Shown here one piece after another: positions 8,445 to 19,087 of a stretch of 49,366 nt of DNA (the stretch's first letter is position 1; every line of letters begins with the position of its first letter). Source of the DNA: Clostridiaceae bacterium (GTDB lineage Bacteria; Bacillota; Clostridia; DSM-8532); NCBI GenBank assembly GCA_012719545.1, contig JAAYAD010000062.1, positions 1 through 49,366 on the forward strand, written 5' to 3'. The notes beneath the pieces were generated by a model. The model had not been told where the DNA came from, ran no database searches, and worked only from the letters and a program-made list of their open reading frames with translations. Both the position numbers and the translations under genes were made by a program.

Positions 8445-9605
8445 ATGGAAAAAAATGAACAGCTGGAACAATTATTAAAACTGGCTCTTTCTTCTACAGC
8501 CGAACCCGATAATAATATAAATCAAAAGATAAAAAGCAAGATAAATGAGGTTAAAATTACACCAGCAGTAAAGAGAAGAACAGCAGCTATCCTTGTAGCC
8601 GCAGCCATTGTTATAATGTCGGTCTCTGCATTTGCTGCCTGGCAGTATCTAAGTCCGAATCAAGTTGCAAAACATCTTGGTGATGATGCTCTTGCCGAGG
8701 CTTTCAATAGCGAAAATGCAATTAATATTAATAAATCCGCAACTTGCGGTGACTATATTTTTACGCTGCTCGGAATCACCTCCGGCACAAACTTAAGTTC
8801 AATTAAAACCTCTTCTCAGGATATGAACCAGGATATCAATCCTGATAAAACCTATGCCGTGGTATCAATTGCAAGAAAAGACGGAAACCCGCTGCCCGAA
8901 CTTAAGGATAATTTTTATTTTGAAAACGGATTCATTGTAACCCCATTAATAAAAGGACTGAATCCCTGGGAAGTTAACATATTCTCCATGAATGGAGGAG
9001 CTATTGAATGTCTTATAGATGGAATCATTTACAGAATGATCGAATGTGACAGTATTGAGATGTTTGCCGACAGAGGAGTGTATCTTTATGTCGGTACAGG
9101 CCGTTTCCTTAATAATAGTAAAATAATATACTATGAAGAAACAGGAGAAATCACTCTTAATCCAGATAATGAAGAAGCCGGTGTACTCTTTGATTTACCG
9201 CTGGATAAAAGCAAGGCCGACCCTGAGAAAGCCGAACAGTATCTTAAGGGATTAACGGATGCAAACTTAAATGAAGAAGACTCACCCTCAAGTGAGGTGG
9301 ATTCTAAAGATGAACATAACGACTGGGATGAAGAATTTGATAACGGTATTGTCATACCAGAATCTATAAAAGAAGTAACTATCAATGAAAAAGGATTTGC
9401 AATCTACGAATACAAAGACAGTAACAGAAAAAGTAATGCGGGAGCTTCCCTGGACTATTTGTTAAATCATAAATTCAAAGACACTGAACCAGGCGTGTGG
9501 AAAACCATAAGCATATTCGGAGACGGTGATAATGAGATAGCCATTCAGTTTTCAATAGATGAAAACGGTGTACTCATGGGAAGAGCAGTGAAAAAAGCCA
9601 AATAA
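8445..9605 (+). CDS. Putative single-pass anti-sigma factor (DUF4179-like)
   Basis: A 386-residue protein. The first 44 or so residues are cytoplasmic and end in KRRTAA. One membrane helix at about 46-64 (ILVAAAIVIMSVSAFAAW) precedes a long outside domain with an acidic low-complexity linker near residues 275-300 (EEDSPSSEVDSKDEHNDWDE). The architecture and the one-base gap after the ECF sigma gene fit the anti-sigma/sensor partner of that sigma factor. There is no zinc-binding HxxxCxxC motif, so it belongs to a ZAS-independent class. The signal sensed by the outer domain is unknown. Confidence 0.75.
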   Translation: MEKNEQLEQLLKLALSSTAEPDNNINQKIKSKINEVKITPAVKRRTAAILVAAAIVIMSVSAFAAWQYLSPNQVAKHLGDDALAEAFNSENAININKSATCGDYIFTLLGITSGTNLSSIKTSSQDMNQDINPDKTYAVVSIARKDGNPLPELKDNFYFENGFIVTPLIKGLNPWEVNIFSMNGGAIECLIDGIIYRMIECDSIEMFADRGVYLYVGTGRFLNNSKIIYYEETGEITLNPDNEEAGVLFDLPLDKSKADPEKAEQYLKGLTDANLNEEDSPSSEVDSKDEHNDWDEEFDNGIVIPESIKEVTINEKGFAIYEYKDSNRKSNAGASLDYLLNHKFKDTEPGVWKTISIFGDGDNEIAIQFSIDENGVLMGRAVKKAK

Positions 9606-9617
9606 GCTTATTAATAG

Positions 9618-10106
9618 TCATTTTAAAACCAGCACGACTATACCAGCTATTATGGCGGATGGTATGCCAAGCAGCATCCCTTTGAATGCGCCTTTGATAT
9701 GGAACATATAGTCCTTATATCCAGCCATGCCTTCAGTGCCTGGAATAACAACTTTATTGCTATGGCAGAACCAGAGACAATCAAGAATCAGAGCGTCATA
9801 CCAGTTCACGGCTGTCCATAAAATATATGTATATCCTGCACCTGTAAGAAAATTTCTTGCGCCATTGAAATAATATATTAAAGGTCCGAAAATCAAACCA
9901 ATTAAAATAACCGTAATTATACTTATTACAATAAACTTCTTGGATTTGCGATCATGAGATTCCTTTACCAACCCCAGCTCAATTGCTTTTTCATAAATAT
10001 CAGTTGGATAGTCATGCACCATTAATAACGGATTTTTTATTACTGCAGGCACTACCATGAGCGTAAACAATGTAAACAGAATAATTATTTCTATTACCCA
10101 GACCAC
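9618..10106 (-). CDS. Small multi-pass membrane protein, unknown function
   Basis: About 162 residues with four likely membrane helices: residues 5-25, about 60-83, 92-110 and 145-164. A charged cytoplasmic loop lies between the first two (HDYPTDIYEKAIELG, SHDRKSKK). I do not recognise the family. The start is probably GTG 10106, which has GGAGGAAAAC directly in front; GTG 10118 would overlap that ribosome binding site. The gene converges with the sigma/anti-sigma pair (13 bases between stop codons). Confidence 0.7.
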   Translation of the reverse strand: MVWVIEIIILFTLFTLMVVPAVIKNPLLMVHDYPTDIYEKAIELGLVKESHDRKSKKFIVISIITVILIGLIFGPLIYYFNGARNFLTGAGYTYILWTAVNWYDALILDCLWFCHSNKVVIPGTEGMAGYKDYMFHIKGAFKGMLLGIPSAIIAGIVVLVLK

Positions 10107-10234
10107 GTTTTCCTCCACAATTTATATCAAAAGTTCTGGCATTTACCCTGCATCTTCAACTTAACGAGCCTGACTGCTGTATCTTTTTCCTTTTGATTTA
10201 AGCCTAGAAATAATATACTACAGAATAAATTAAA

Positions 10235-10258
10235 ATAGGAGCTTATCACAGCTCCTAT
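10235..10258 (-). terminator. Terminator of the sugar-utilisation operon
   Basis: ATAGGAGCT (10235-10243) pairs perfectly with AGCTCCTAT (10250-10258). The minus strand continues TTTAATTTATT. The hairpin lies 13 bases past the GH130 stop and closes the operon that begins at 18.9 kb. Confidence 0.85.
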
Positions 10259-10270
10259 GCATAAAACATC

Positions 10271-11284
10271 CTAATTTTCTGCCATCACAAACTCTATCAG
10301 TTCATCAAGAGGAACGGTGGCAAGGCTGATGGCAGTATCAGTGCAGCCGTAATATATGTAAAGCAGGCCATCCTTCACTACATTACCCGTGGGGAACACC
10401 ACGTTGGGTATGTACAAACCAAATTTCTCGTAATATTCTTCCGGCTCCATGATAAAGCTCTTTGCTCTTGCCACCACTTTTTCAGGGTTTTCAAGATCCA
10501 GCATCATTGCTCCAACACGGTACACATTGTCTTTATCAACTCCGTGGTACAATATCAGCCAGCCTTTTTCGGTTTTTATGGGCGGTGCTGAGCCGCCTAT
10601 TTTCTTATACTCCCAGTCAACATCATCCCTAGGCTTTGCAAGAAGCTTAGGCTCCGTCCAGTTAACCAAATCCTCAGAATACGTTATCCAAATACCGGCT
10701 TTTTCGGTTCCATATTTTTCACCGATATATTCCTCCGGCCTTCTTAAAAGAACGAATTTACCGTTTATTTTTTCAGGAAAAAGAACATTGTCCCGGTCGT
10801 TTATTTCAAAAGGGGTGGTGTAACTAACCAGGGTAAAATGGATTAAATCTTCCGAAACCATAATTCCGGAACGAGTCATAAAGCTTTCCGGCTTTGACCA
10901 CTCCCCGGGATATTCATAGCTGATTTCATCAGGTTTTCCCACACCAGTAGGGCTATAGCCGTAGGATGACGGGCGCAGAGCAAATGTCATATAGAATTTG
11001 CCATCTATTTTTACTATTCTAGGATCCTGAACGCTTCCATAAGGAAATCCAAATGTGTCCGGCGTTACAATTGGCTTGTCGGTAACATGTCTGAAATGTA
11101 TGCCGTCTTCGCTCTCCAGAAGCCCCAAATAGCAATGGAAAGGCCTGAGCCCGCCGGCTGCACGCTCTATCATATAGAACTTGCCGTTATCCAAAATTAC
11201 GGCAGGATTAAAAACCGTTGCCTTTCTCCACTCATATATCCCCGGTGTAACAATAGGGTTTTCCTTGCATCTTGTAATTTTCAT
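10271..11284 (-). CDS. GH130 family beta-mannoside phosphorylase
   Basis: A 337-residue cytoplasmic enzyme with the five-bladed propeller motifs of glycoside hydrolase family 130: VFNPAVI at 24-30, VQDPRI at 85-90 (D87 is the expected catalytic acid), DNVLFPEKI, GGSAPPI, YHGVD and VFPTGN. Family members phosphorolyse beta-mannosides such as mannosyl-glucose or mannobiose, releasing mannose 1-phosphate. The start ATG follows AGGGG. It is the last gene of the minus-strand operon, 23 bases after the GH1 gene. With the GH1 enzyme and importer it suggests uptake of a short beta-manno- or glucomanno-oligosaccharide. Members acting on beta-1,2-linkages also exist, so the linkage is not settled. Confidence 0.9.
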   Translation of the reverse strand: MKITRCKENPIVTPGIYEWRKATVFNPAVILDNGKFYMIERAAGGLRPFHCYLGLLESEDGIHFRHVTDKPIVTPDTFGFPYGSVQDPRIVKIDGKFYMTFALRPSSYGYSPTGVGKPDEISYEYPGEWSKPESFMTRSGIMVSEDLIHFTLVSYTTPFEINDRDNVLFPEKINGKFVLLRRPEEYIGEKYGTEKAGIWITYSEDLVNWTEPKLLAKPRDDVDWEYKKIGGSAPPIKTEKGWLILYHGVDKDNVYRVGAMMLDLENPEKVVARAKSFIMEPEEYYEKFGLYIPNVVFPTGNVVKDGLLYIYYGCTDTAISLATVPLDELIEFVMAEN

Positions 11285-11307
11285 TACCCCTGCTCCTTCA
11301 CTTAAGA

Positions 11308-12666
<1,359 letters not shown>

Positions 12667-12779
12667 TTATTTTTACTGCTCATATTCAACTATCATCTGG
12701 TTTTCTTCATTAGTGCAAACATGAGATTTGAATGGCTGCAAAAATGATAACTTCAACAATTTTTAATTTTATTTGTAGC

Positions 12780-13652
12780 CTAGCCCTTCACCGCACCGGC
12801 TGTCATTCCTTTTATCACCTGTTCCTGCATAAACAAATACATAATTAAAACAGGAATGGAAGATATCACGAGGGCTGCCGTAAGACCCGCGTAATTGTTT
12901 GTTTCTGCTCCAAGAAAATTGTAAAGCCCAAGGGGCAGAGTTTTCTTTGCTTCATCGGATATAAAAATCAACGCAAAGGAAAATTCCTTCCAGTTATTCA
13001 GAAAGCTTAGTATTATAACCGTCGCCAAGGCAGGACGAGACATTGGAAGTATGAGTTTGAAAAAGGCCCTTGGCACAGAGCTTCCGTCTATAACTGCCGA
13101 TTCCAGAATCTCACTTGGCAAATCGCGTATAAAGCTTTCAAGAATAAATATGGCCATGGGAAGCCCAAAGGCAGTGTATGACAAAATCAATGACCATCGG
13201 GAATCCAAAAGCTTAAAGTTCCTCATCTGAATAAAAAGCGGAACAAGTATGGATTGGATAGGGATCAGCATTCCGATAATAAAGGATGTATAAACCAGCC
13301 TCTGCATTTTAAATTTGAACTTTGCAAGGATGAATGCTGCCGAAGCTCCCACCAGTATTGTAAATATAATGGATACCACTGCTACAAGAATGCTGTTAAA
13401 GAAATACTCACCAATCCTGGCAGTTTTCCAGGCCTCCAGGTAATTTTCAAAATGAAGCTTGGTAGGAAGCGCCAATGTATTCATTGAAATATCCTGATTG
13501 CTTTTAAATGACGTATACACCATCCATAAAAGCGGATAAACGGTTGTTATGGCAACAAAGCATAAAAGTGCATACAGCAGTAGTTTACGAAACCTTTTTC
13601 CGACACCTGAAAGCAGATCCTTACCGCTATTTGCTTTAATTACATTTTCCAT
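12780..13652 (-). CDS. Sugar ABC transporter permease, MalG type
   Basis: A 290-residue inner-membrane permease with six membrane helices of the carbohydrate uptake CUT1 family. The ATPase-docking EAA loop is visible as ESAVIDGSSVPRAFFKLILP at about 185-205. The ribosome binding site GGAGGCGGAGG precedes ATG 13652. It pairs with the MalF-type permease just upstream and the binding lipoprotein. No ATP-binding subunit is encoded in the operon; CUT1 systems of Firmicutes commonly share an MsmX-like ATPase made elsewhere. Confidence 0.93.
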   Translation of the reverse strand: MENVIKANSGKDLLSGVGKRFRKLLLYALLCFVAITTVYPLLWMVYTSFKSNQDISMNTLALPTKLHFENYLEAWKTARIGEYFFNSILVAVVSIIFTILVGASAAFILAKFKFKMQRLVYTSFIIGMLIPIQSILVPLFIQMRNFKLLDSRWSLILSYTAFGLPMAIFILESFIRDLPSEILESAVIDGSSVPRAFFKLILPMSRPALATVIILSFLNNWKEFSFALIFISDEAKKTLPLGLYNFLGAETNNYAGLTAALVISSIPVLIMYLFMQEQVIKGMTAGAVKG

Positions 13653-13667
13653 ATCCTCCGCCTCCCT

Positions 13668-14549
13668 TCATCTATCGGAATTTTTCTTTCGCATAAGGCT
13701 CTGGCTGATTAGAATCAATCCGAAGCTTATGACAAAAATCACAAGCGAAACTGCGCTTCCGTATCCGTATTTGTAGACGGAAAATGTCTTATTGTACATG
13801 TACGTGGCCATAAGTTCCGTTGCATTTGCAGGTCCTCCCTGGGTCATGACATATACCAGATCGAAGGAACGCATGCTTCCCGATATGCAAAGAACAACAG
13901 CGGTCATCACCGTAGGCCACAGCATGGGCAGGGTAATGGAGAAAAATTTTCTTAATTCATTTGCTCCGTCAATATTGGCTGCCTCCAGAATGTCATTTGG
14001 AATATTCTGCAGAGCCGCAAGAAATATAATCATGTACAGGCTGAAGAACTGCCATATAATAACCGCACAAACCGTATACATGGCAATATCAGGGTTTCCC
14101 AGCCAGTCCAACGCAAGTTTCTCCAGACCTAAGGATTGCAGAATATAGTTCACCACACCCATCTGGTAATTTAAAAGAGTGGACCACAGCAGCCCAACCA
14201 CTACCGTTGACAGAATCATGGGGATGAATAAAACTGACCTGAAAAAACCTGCTCCTTTTAATTTGCTGTTTAATACAATTGCCAGGAAAAGCCCTAAGGG
14301 AATCTGTCCTAATATGGATGCCACGACAACAAAAATATTGTTTTTGAAAGACAACCAGAAGATATTATCCTTAAGGATGTCCTGAAAATTCTTTAATCCT
14401 ATATAGATGGGTTCACCAAGCCCGTTCCATTCATAAAATCCATAGAAAAAGGATCGTACAATAGGGTATATGACAAAAATTATATAAAGGGCAACTGTCG
14501 GAAACAGTCCTATAAAGATATATTTACGATTTCTGCTTATGAGTTCCAT
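13668..14549 (-). CDS. Sugar ABC transporter permease, MalF type
   Basis: A 293-residue permease with six membrane helices, starting YIFIGLFPTVALYIIFVIYP. The EAA loop reads EAANIDGANELRKFFSITLP at about 192-211. It forms a heterodimer with the MalG-type partner, whose start lies 15 bases downstream of this stop. A 19-bp perfect palindrome lies between it and the upstream binding-protein gene and may limit expression relative to the binding protein. Confidence 0.93.
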   Translation of the reverse strand: MELISRNRKYIFIGLFPTVALYIIFVIYPIVRSFFYGFYEWNGLGEPIYIGLKNFQDILKDNIFWLSFKNNIFVVVASILGQIPLGLFLAIVLNSKLKGAGFFRSVLFIPMILSTVVVGLLWSTLLNYQMGVVNYILQSLGLEKLALDWLGNPDIAMYTVCAVIIWQFFSLYMIIFLAALQNIPNDILEAANIDGANELRKFFSITLPMLWPTVMTAVVLCISGSMRSFDLVYVMTQGGPANATELMATYMYNKTFSVYKYGYGSAVSLVIFVISFGLILISQSLMRKKNSDR

Positions 14550-14570
14550 CCCTTCACCCCTTAAAGAAGT

Positions 14571-14610
14571 TTTAAAATAAAAGGGTTTAAATAAACCCTT
14601 TTATTTTAAA
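14571..14610 (-). terminator. 19-bp perfect palindrome between binding-protein and permease genes
   Basis: Arms 14571-14589 and 14592-14610 are exact reverse complements around two bases. The core is GGGTTTA/TAAACCC flanked by A/T, so each strand ends in a U-rich tract. Placed between the stop of the solute-binding lipoprotein gene and the permease start, it fits a partial terminator or mRNA-stabilising stem that gives more binding protein than permease. Confidence 0.8.
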
Positions 14611-14633
14611 ATCATTATTTAATATCATTCCTG

Positions 14634-15986
14634 CTACTTTACAGCCGCCTGCAATTGCTTTGCCACCTCTTCGGGTGTCTGCTTTCCGACCATAATTCCC
14701 TGAAGACCATTATTAACAATTTCAGTAAGCTCTGAGTTCAAAGCAGAATCGTATACTGTTACCAGAGGATGCTTTGAAATCAGTTCAGTCAGCTTGATAT
14801 AAATCGGGTCAGCCTTGCTCTTATCAATGGTCACATTTTTATAACTTACGGGTATGTTGTATTCGGCATACATTTGCTGTGCTTCGCTATTGGTAAGGAA
14901 AACAATCAAATCCTCGATGGCAGCCTTCTGCTGAGGGCTTACTTTCTTGTTTATTGCTATACCAGTTGCACTTACACCTGACATTACGTTGGGATCACCC
15001 TTGCCGCCCTCAAAACCAGGCAGAATGTCAAGTTCAATATTTGCCTTGAGATCTTCTGGAGCTTTGGCAATGACATCGGGAACAGCCCATGAGCCGTCAA
15101 TCATCATAGCAGCCTGGCCTTTATAGAAGTAATCACGCATCTGTACATTGTCAAGGCTTATGAAGTCCTTGTTAAACGCACCCAGTTTCGTAATCTCCTC
15201 AAACTTTTCCAAAGCTCTTATAAACTCTGGATCTGTAAACTGGGCCCCGTTTTTGGCAAGAACATTGTCCAGCCACTCGCTTCCTGTTTCACGGTTTGCC
15301 ATAAGACTAAAGATGGTGGACTGGGCCGGCCACTTAGGCTTATTTCCATGCGCAATGGGAATTACTCCGTTTTTAACAAAGGTAGTGATTACGTTTTTAA
15401 GTTCTTCGTAAGACTGAGGGTAGCTGAGATTATACTTGTCAAACAACGCCTTATTATAGAAGACAATAGAGGTTACACTTACACCCAGACCTGCCGAATA
15501 GGTTTTGCCGTCAACGGTGAACTCGTCCAGGGCTCTTGATACAAATCCATCCCTCCACTCGGGATTTCTTTCAAGCAAATCATTTATGTCCGCTAAAAGA
15601 TTGGATGTTGCAAACTCTATGGTCATGGCATTGGGCCAGATAACAAACGCATCGGGAAGCTGGCCTGCTGCTGCCTGGGTTTTAAGCTTGGTCTGATACT
15701 GGTCTCTCGGAATCTTCTGCTCATCTATTTCATAATTTGGATATTGGGTTCTGAACTGAGACATTCTTGCTTCCATAAAGGGAGCACGCTGGTCTGTTCC
15801 AACATAGGAATGCCATAATGAAAACTTAACTTTCTCCGGGACAGCTTGTGCAGCAGGAGTGGTGGTCTCCTCCCTGGAAGGTGTCTGAGAAGGAGTATTC
15901 TCCTGGGAGGCAGGCTTGCCTGAACATCCTGCAAAAGCGAACAACAAGCTTATTGCCAGTATCGCGCATATAATTTGCTTTTTCAT
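14634..15986 (-). CDS. Extracellular solute-binding lipoprotein of the sugar importer
   Basis: A 450-residue family 1 substrate-binding protein. The signal peptide ends at a lipobox, FAFAGC with C21, followed by a Ser/Thr/Pro/Glu linker, so the protein is lipid-anchored outside the membrane. The fold signature QIPDAF-like region (GQLPDAFVIWPNAMTIEFA), the YFYKGQAAMMIDGSWAVPD segment and the C-terminal helices match the family. The start follows GGAGGGAA. It delivers oligosaccharide to the two permeases encoded next. The likely ligand is a beta-linked gluco/manno-oligosaccharide, inferred from the enzymes in the operon. Confidence 0.93.
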   Translation of the reverse strand: MKKQIICAILAISLLFAFAGCSGKPASQENTPSQTPSREETTTPAAQAVPEKVKFSLWHSYVGTDQRAPFMEARMSQFRTQYPNYEIDEQKIPRDQYQTKLKTQAAAGQLPDAFVIWPNAMTIEFATSNLLADINDLLERNPEWRDGFVSRALDEFTVDGKTYSAGLGVSVTSIVFYNKALFDKYNLSYPQSYEELKNVITTFVKNGVIPIAHGNKPKWPAQSTIFSLMANRETGSEWLDNVLAKNGAQFTDPEFIRALEKFEEITKLGAFNKDFISLDNVQMRDYFYKGQAAMMIDGSWAVPDVIAKAPEDLKANIELDILPGFEGGKGDPNVMSGVSATGIAINKKVSPQQKAAIEDLIVFLTNSEAQQMYAEYNIPVSYKNVTIDKSKADPIYIKLTELISKHPLVTVYDSALNSELTEIVNNGLQGIMVGKQTPEEVAKQLQAAVK

Positions 15987-16029
15987 GTAGTTCCCTCCTT
16001 TGGAATCTTAAATAAGGATTGCATGAAGA

Positions 16030-16068
16030 GCGCCCTACCCTGCATTTTCATTTTACAAGGTAGGGCGC
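16030..16068 (-). promoter_or_regulatory. GC-rich stem in the leader of the binding-protein gene
   Basis: GCGCCCTACC (16030-16039) pairs perfectly with GGTAGGGCGC (16059-16068). It lies between the response regulator gene and the binding-protein gene. No strong U-tract follows on the minus strand, so it may be a weak terminator, an attenuator or a 5' mRNA-stabilising stem. A second small stem, CTTCCAAAA with TTTTGGAAG, overlaps the response regulator stop at about 16107-16129. Confidence 0.5.
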
Positions 16069-16117
16069 ACCAAAGAAAATCCGCAAATCTTTGATTACTT
16101 CCAAAATTCTTAGAACT

Positions 16118-17182
16118 TTATTTTGGAAGTTTACTGTACTCTATTGGAGAAACCCCCACATACTTTTTGAATATGCTGCTGAAATATTTATAGTCGCTGT
16201 ATCCCACCATATCGGAAATCTCGTACAGTTTATAAATGTGTTCTGACATAAGCTTTTTTGCCTTCTCCACACGGACCCTGTTCAAATAGTCAGTAAAGCT
16301 TTCTTTCCGAATTTTTTTAAACAGGTGACTGAAATAGTCTGCATTCAAATGAACTTCATCGGCCACTTTTCTGACTGAAAGATCTTCATTATAGTGATTT
16401 TCTATGTATTCCACAGCTTTTCTTATAAGCATATGACAGCTGTTGTCTTTCTTTTCTTCTACAAGTCCTGTTATCTTTTCTGTAAAACGGTACATCCAAT
16501 CCTTCATTTCCGAGGGCTCCGTAATGCTGACAAGGCTTCTGCAGGAGTTGAGAAAATCCATGTGCAGTTTATCCTCTATTTCAATACCATCCTCTTTAAG
16601 AACTCTGAAAATACGGTCGACTATCTCAACCACCTGTTTTTTATGGCTTTTACTCAAAGGTTCTCTGAAGGTTTGGGATTCAAAAATCTTATTAATCTGA
16701 ACTGCAGCCGCCTGAAAATTGCCCAGAAGGATGGCATTTATGTACGGTTCAACAATACTCTGGATCTCATTCTGCAAATCCAGTTTCGGCAAATCCTCCA
16801 ATAATTCTTCCTGAAATGAATCAATCAGCTTTTTCATTACCTTTCTTAGTTCCTCTGCATCAACGGGCTTTATAAGGTAATCGGAAGCTCCATATTTCAA
16901 GGCCTGCTGTGCGTAAGAAAATTCATCATAGCCGCTTAAAATGATAACTCTGGTGGATGGAATTTCCTCTTTTACTGCTTTTAGAAGCTCAAGGCCATCC
17001 ATAATGGGCATTTTGATATCAGTCAGCACCACATGAGGCTTTTTCTCACGGATAAGCTCCAGTGCTGTTTCACCGTTACTTGCGGTACCTGCCACCTCAA
17101 CCCCCATCTCAGCCCATGGCATGGTGTAAGCAAGCCCGTCACGTATCATTTTTTCATCGTCCACAAGCACAACTTTAATCAT
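16118..17182 (-). CDS. YesN-type response regulator with AraC DNA-binding domain
   Basis: 354 residues. The receiver domain at about 1-120 has the phosphoacceptor D55 in VVLTDIKMP. A helical linker follows, then an AraC-type pair of helix-turn-helix motifs at about 250-350 (VRKVADEVHLNADYFSHLFK and YEISDMVGYSDYKYFSSIFK). It activates promoters in response to the paired kinase. ATG 17182 overlaps the kinase gene end by 8 bases, so translation is coupled. The obvious target is the adjacent importer/glycosidase operon. Confidence 0.94.
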   Translation of the reverse strand: MIKVVLVDDEKMIRDGLAYTMPWAEMGVEVAGTASNGETALELIREKKPHVVLTDIKMPIMDGLELLKAVKEEIPSTRVIILSGYDEFSYAQQALKYGASDYLIKPVDAEELRKVMKKLIDSFQEELLEDLPKLDLQNEIQSIVEPYINAILLGNFQAAAVQINKIFESQTFREPLSKSHKKQVVEIVDRIFRVLKEDGIEIEDKLHMDFLNSCRSLVSITEPSEMKDWMYRFTEKITGLVEEKKDNSCHMLIRKAVEYIENHYNEDLSVRKVADEVHLNADYFSHLFKKIRKESFTDYLNRVRVEKAKKLMSEHIYKLYEISDMVGYSDYKYFSSIFKKYVGVSPIEYSKLPK

Positions 17183-18935
17183 TTGTCGTCAATCCCGCCT
17201 TACCCATAACTTTCGGAACCCGGACCTCGACCCTGGTTCCCTCACCTTTGACACTATAAATACTTACTCCGTATTGCTCCCCGAAGTAGAGTTTTATCCT
17301 TTCGTCAACGTTTTTGACGCCATAACCTTTTTTATCTTCAACCAAGCCGTCGAATATTTCCTTTATTCTGGTCTCATCCATTCCTACACCGTTATCCGTT
17401 ACCTCAAAAAGAATTCCGCCTGTGTATTCTCTTCCTGTAATGCGTATTTTGCCTTTTCTTTCCCTTAAGTCCGCAATACCGTGAATCAATGCGTTTTCAA
17501 CCAGAGGCTGGAGGATAAGCTTTATTATGCTGCAGCCATAAAGCGCTGGATCGACATCTATGACAATATCCGGCTCTTCATCGTAGCGCACCTTTTGAAT
17601 TACAAGATAGCTTTTCAGATGTTCTACCTCTTTTTCAACTGTAGTAATCTCGTTTCCTTTATTTAGGCCCAGTTTAAACAGCTTTGCAAGTGCGCTGACA
17701 ATTTCCCCTGTTTTAGGTGCGTTTTCAAGCCGTGAGGACCAGTAGATAACATCCAGGGTGTTATACAGAAAGTGGGGATTGATATGTGCCTGGAGTGCCT
17801 TAAGTTCCGCCTCTTTCCTGGACAGCTTATTCACATAGACTTCTTCAATCAAAGTTTTAAGCTTTCGGGTCATGCTGTTAAAGCTCCTGCCAAGAGTACC
17901 TATTTCATCTTTCCGGTTAATATTAACCAGAACGTCCATATTCCCTTCTTCAACCTTCTGCATGAGCCTGGACAGTTTGTTAATGGGTTCGGTAATTTTC
18001 ATTGATGCAATAGATACAATTATAAATGCCAGTATCAGGCCAACCAGAATTACAACAATCATCATCCTGCGGGATATCTCTGCCTCTCTGGTCAATTCGT
18101 CAAAGGGCACCACGCCAATATACACCAGGTTCTGGTCAGAAGAAGTGTAGTATGTAACAAGCACATCTTTTCCTTCGATATTCTTCCGGTAATACCCCTG
18201 CTTTCCGCTAAAGGACGCAGCAAAGGCGGGGTCATTTCCAATATGCTTGAACAGTTTCCCTGTATCCGAATGGGACAGAATATATCCGTCTTTATTTGCA
18301 ATAAAAACATAACCGCTGTTTCCCAGCTTTATGTCCCTATAAACCCTGTTTATCTCTCTTTCGTTGACGTCTATCCTTATTATGCCTAATCTCTGGGAAA
18401 GATTGTTTATATCCTTGAGCTGTCTGTACATTGAGATGACATAGCACTCCCCAAGCATCTGGTAAGTGCGCTTGTATGTAGGTGTAAGTATATAGCTTCC
18501 ATCACTGGGAATCTTATTTTCATATTCCTGTATCAAATTTCCGTTAACCCATGAAACACCGGCCGATTCGAATTGAAGTCCTTTGTCTCCATACACGTTG
18601 ATGGACAGAACATAGGATTTGGAATTGGTCAGGTTTGCGAAAGCCTCGCTCAAATTCAGAAGAGAATCTCCGGCCATTTGCAATTCTTCCTTGTTCATTT
18701 TGGCATACTTCCGGATATCCTGATTTGATATGACAAAGAGGGATATGTCCTGAATTCCTCCAAAAACCAACTCCATATTTTTGTCAATCTGTTTGAGTGT
18801 CTCAACGGTAGACTCACTCATTCGAAGTTCAACGGCTTTTTTGGTCCAGTAATAAGAAATCCCCCCAACCATTAAAAGAATGCCTGCAATGATGATAGTA
18901 AAATACAGGATAAGTTCATATTTAAGACTTTTCAA
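17175..18935 (-). CDS. YesM-type sensor histidine kinase
   Basis: 586 residues. Membrane helices at about 8-28 and 292-312 flank an extracellular sensor (residues 30-290, Cache-like: GIIRIDVNEREINRVYRDIK and GYVFIANKDGYILSH). A HAMP linker follows at 313-365, then the His_kinase domain with INPHFLYNT (H388) and the C-terminal ATPase with NALIHGI and TDNGVGMDE. The start is TTG 18935; ATGs nearby are out of frame. With the YesN partner it senses an outside sugar signal, probably via the binding protein, and controls the importer and glycosidase genes. Confidence 0.92.
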   Translation of the reverse strand: MKSLKYELILYFTIIIAGILLMVGGISYYWTKKAVELRMSESTVETLKQIDKNMELVFGGIQDISLFVISNQDIRKYAKMNKEELQMAGDSLLNLSEAFANLTNSKSYVLSINVYGDKGLQFESAGVSWVNGNLIQEYENKIPSDGSYILTPTYKRTYQMLGECYVISMYRQLKDINNLSQRLGIIRIDVNEREINRVYRDIKLGNSGYVFIANKDGYILSHSDTGKLFKHIGNDPAFAASFSGKQGYYRKNIEGKDVLVTYYTSSDQNLVYIGVVPFDELTREAEISRRMMIVVILVGLILAFIIVSIASMKITEPINKLSRLMQKVEEGNMDVLVNINRKDEIGTLGRSFNSMTRKLKTLIEEVYVNKLSRKEAELKALQAHINPHFLYNTLDVIYWSSRLENAPKTGEIVSALAKLFKLGLNKGNEITTVEKEVEHLKSYLVIQKVRYDEEPDIVIDVDPALYGCSIIKLILQPLVENALIHGIADLRERKGKIRITGREYTGGILFEVTDNGVGMDETRIKEIFDGLVEDKKGYGVKNVDERIKLYFGEQYGVSIYSVKGEGTRVEVRVPKVMGKAGLTTND

Positions 18936-19045
18936 TGACCATCGCCACCTTTGTTTCAGACGATGAACTTAAGAACCGTAATATCTGTCTGTCAAAAATT
19001 TATATTTTTTAGTCTACCAAATAGTCGGATAATACGCAAGTAAAG

Positions 19046-19077
19046 AGACTCAGGCTAAAATACATCAGCCTGAGTCT
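19046..19077 (-). terminator. Terminator after the metallophosphatase gene
   Basis: AGACTCAGGCT (19046-19056) pairs perfectly with AGCCTGAGTCT (19067-19077). The minus strand continues CTTTACTT. The hairpin starts 11 bases past the phosphatase stop and insulates the YesM/YesN unit downstream. Confidence 0.85.
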
Positions 19078-19087
19078 TAAATACGTA

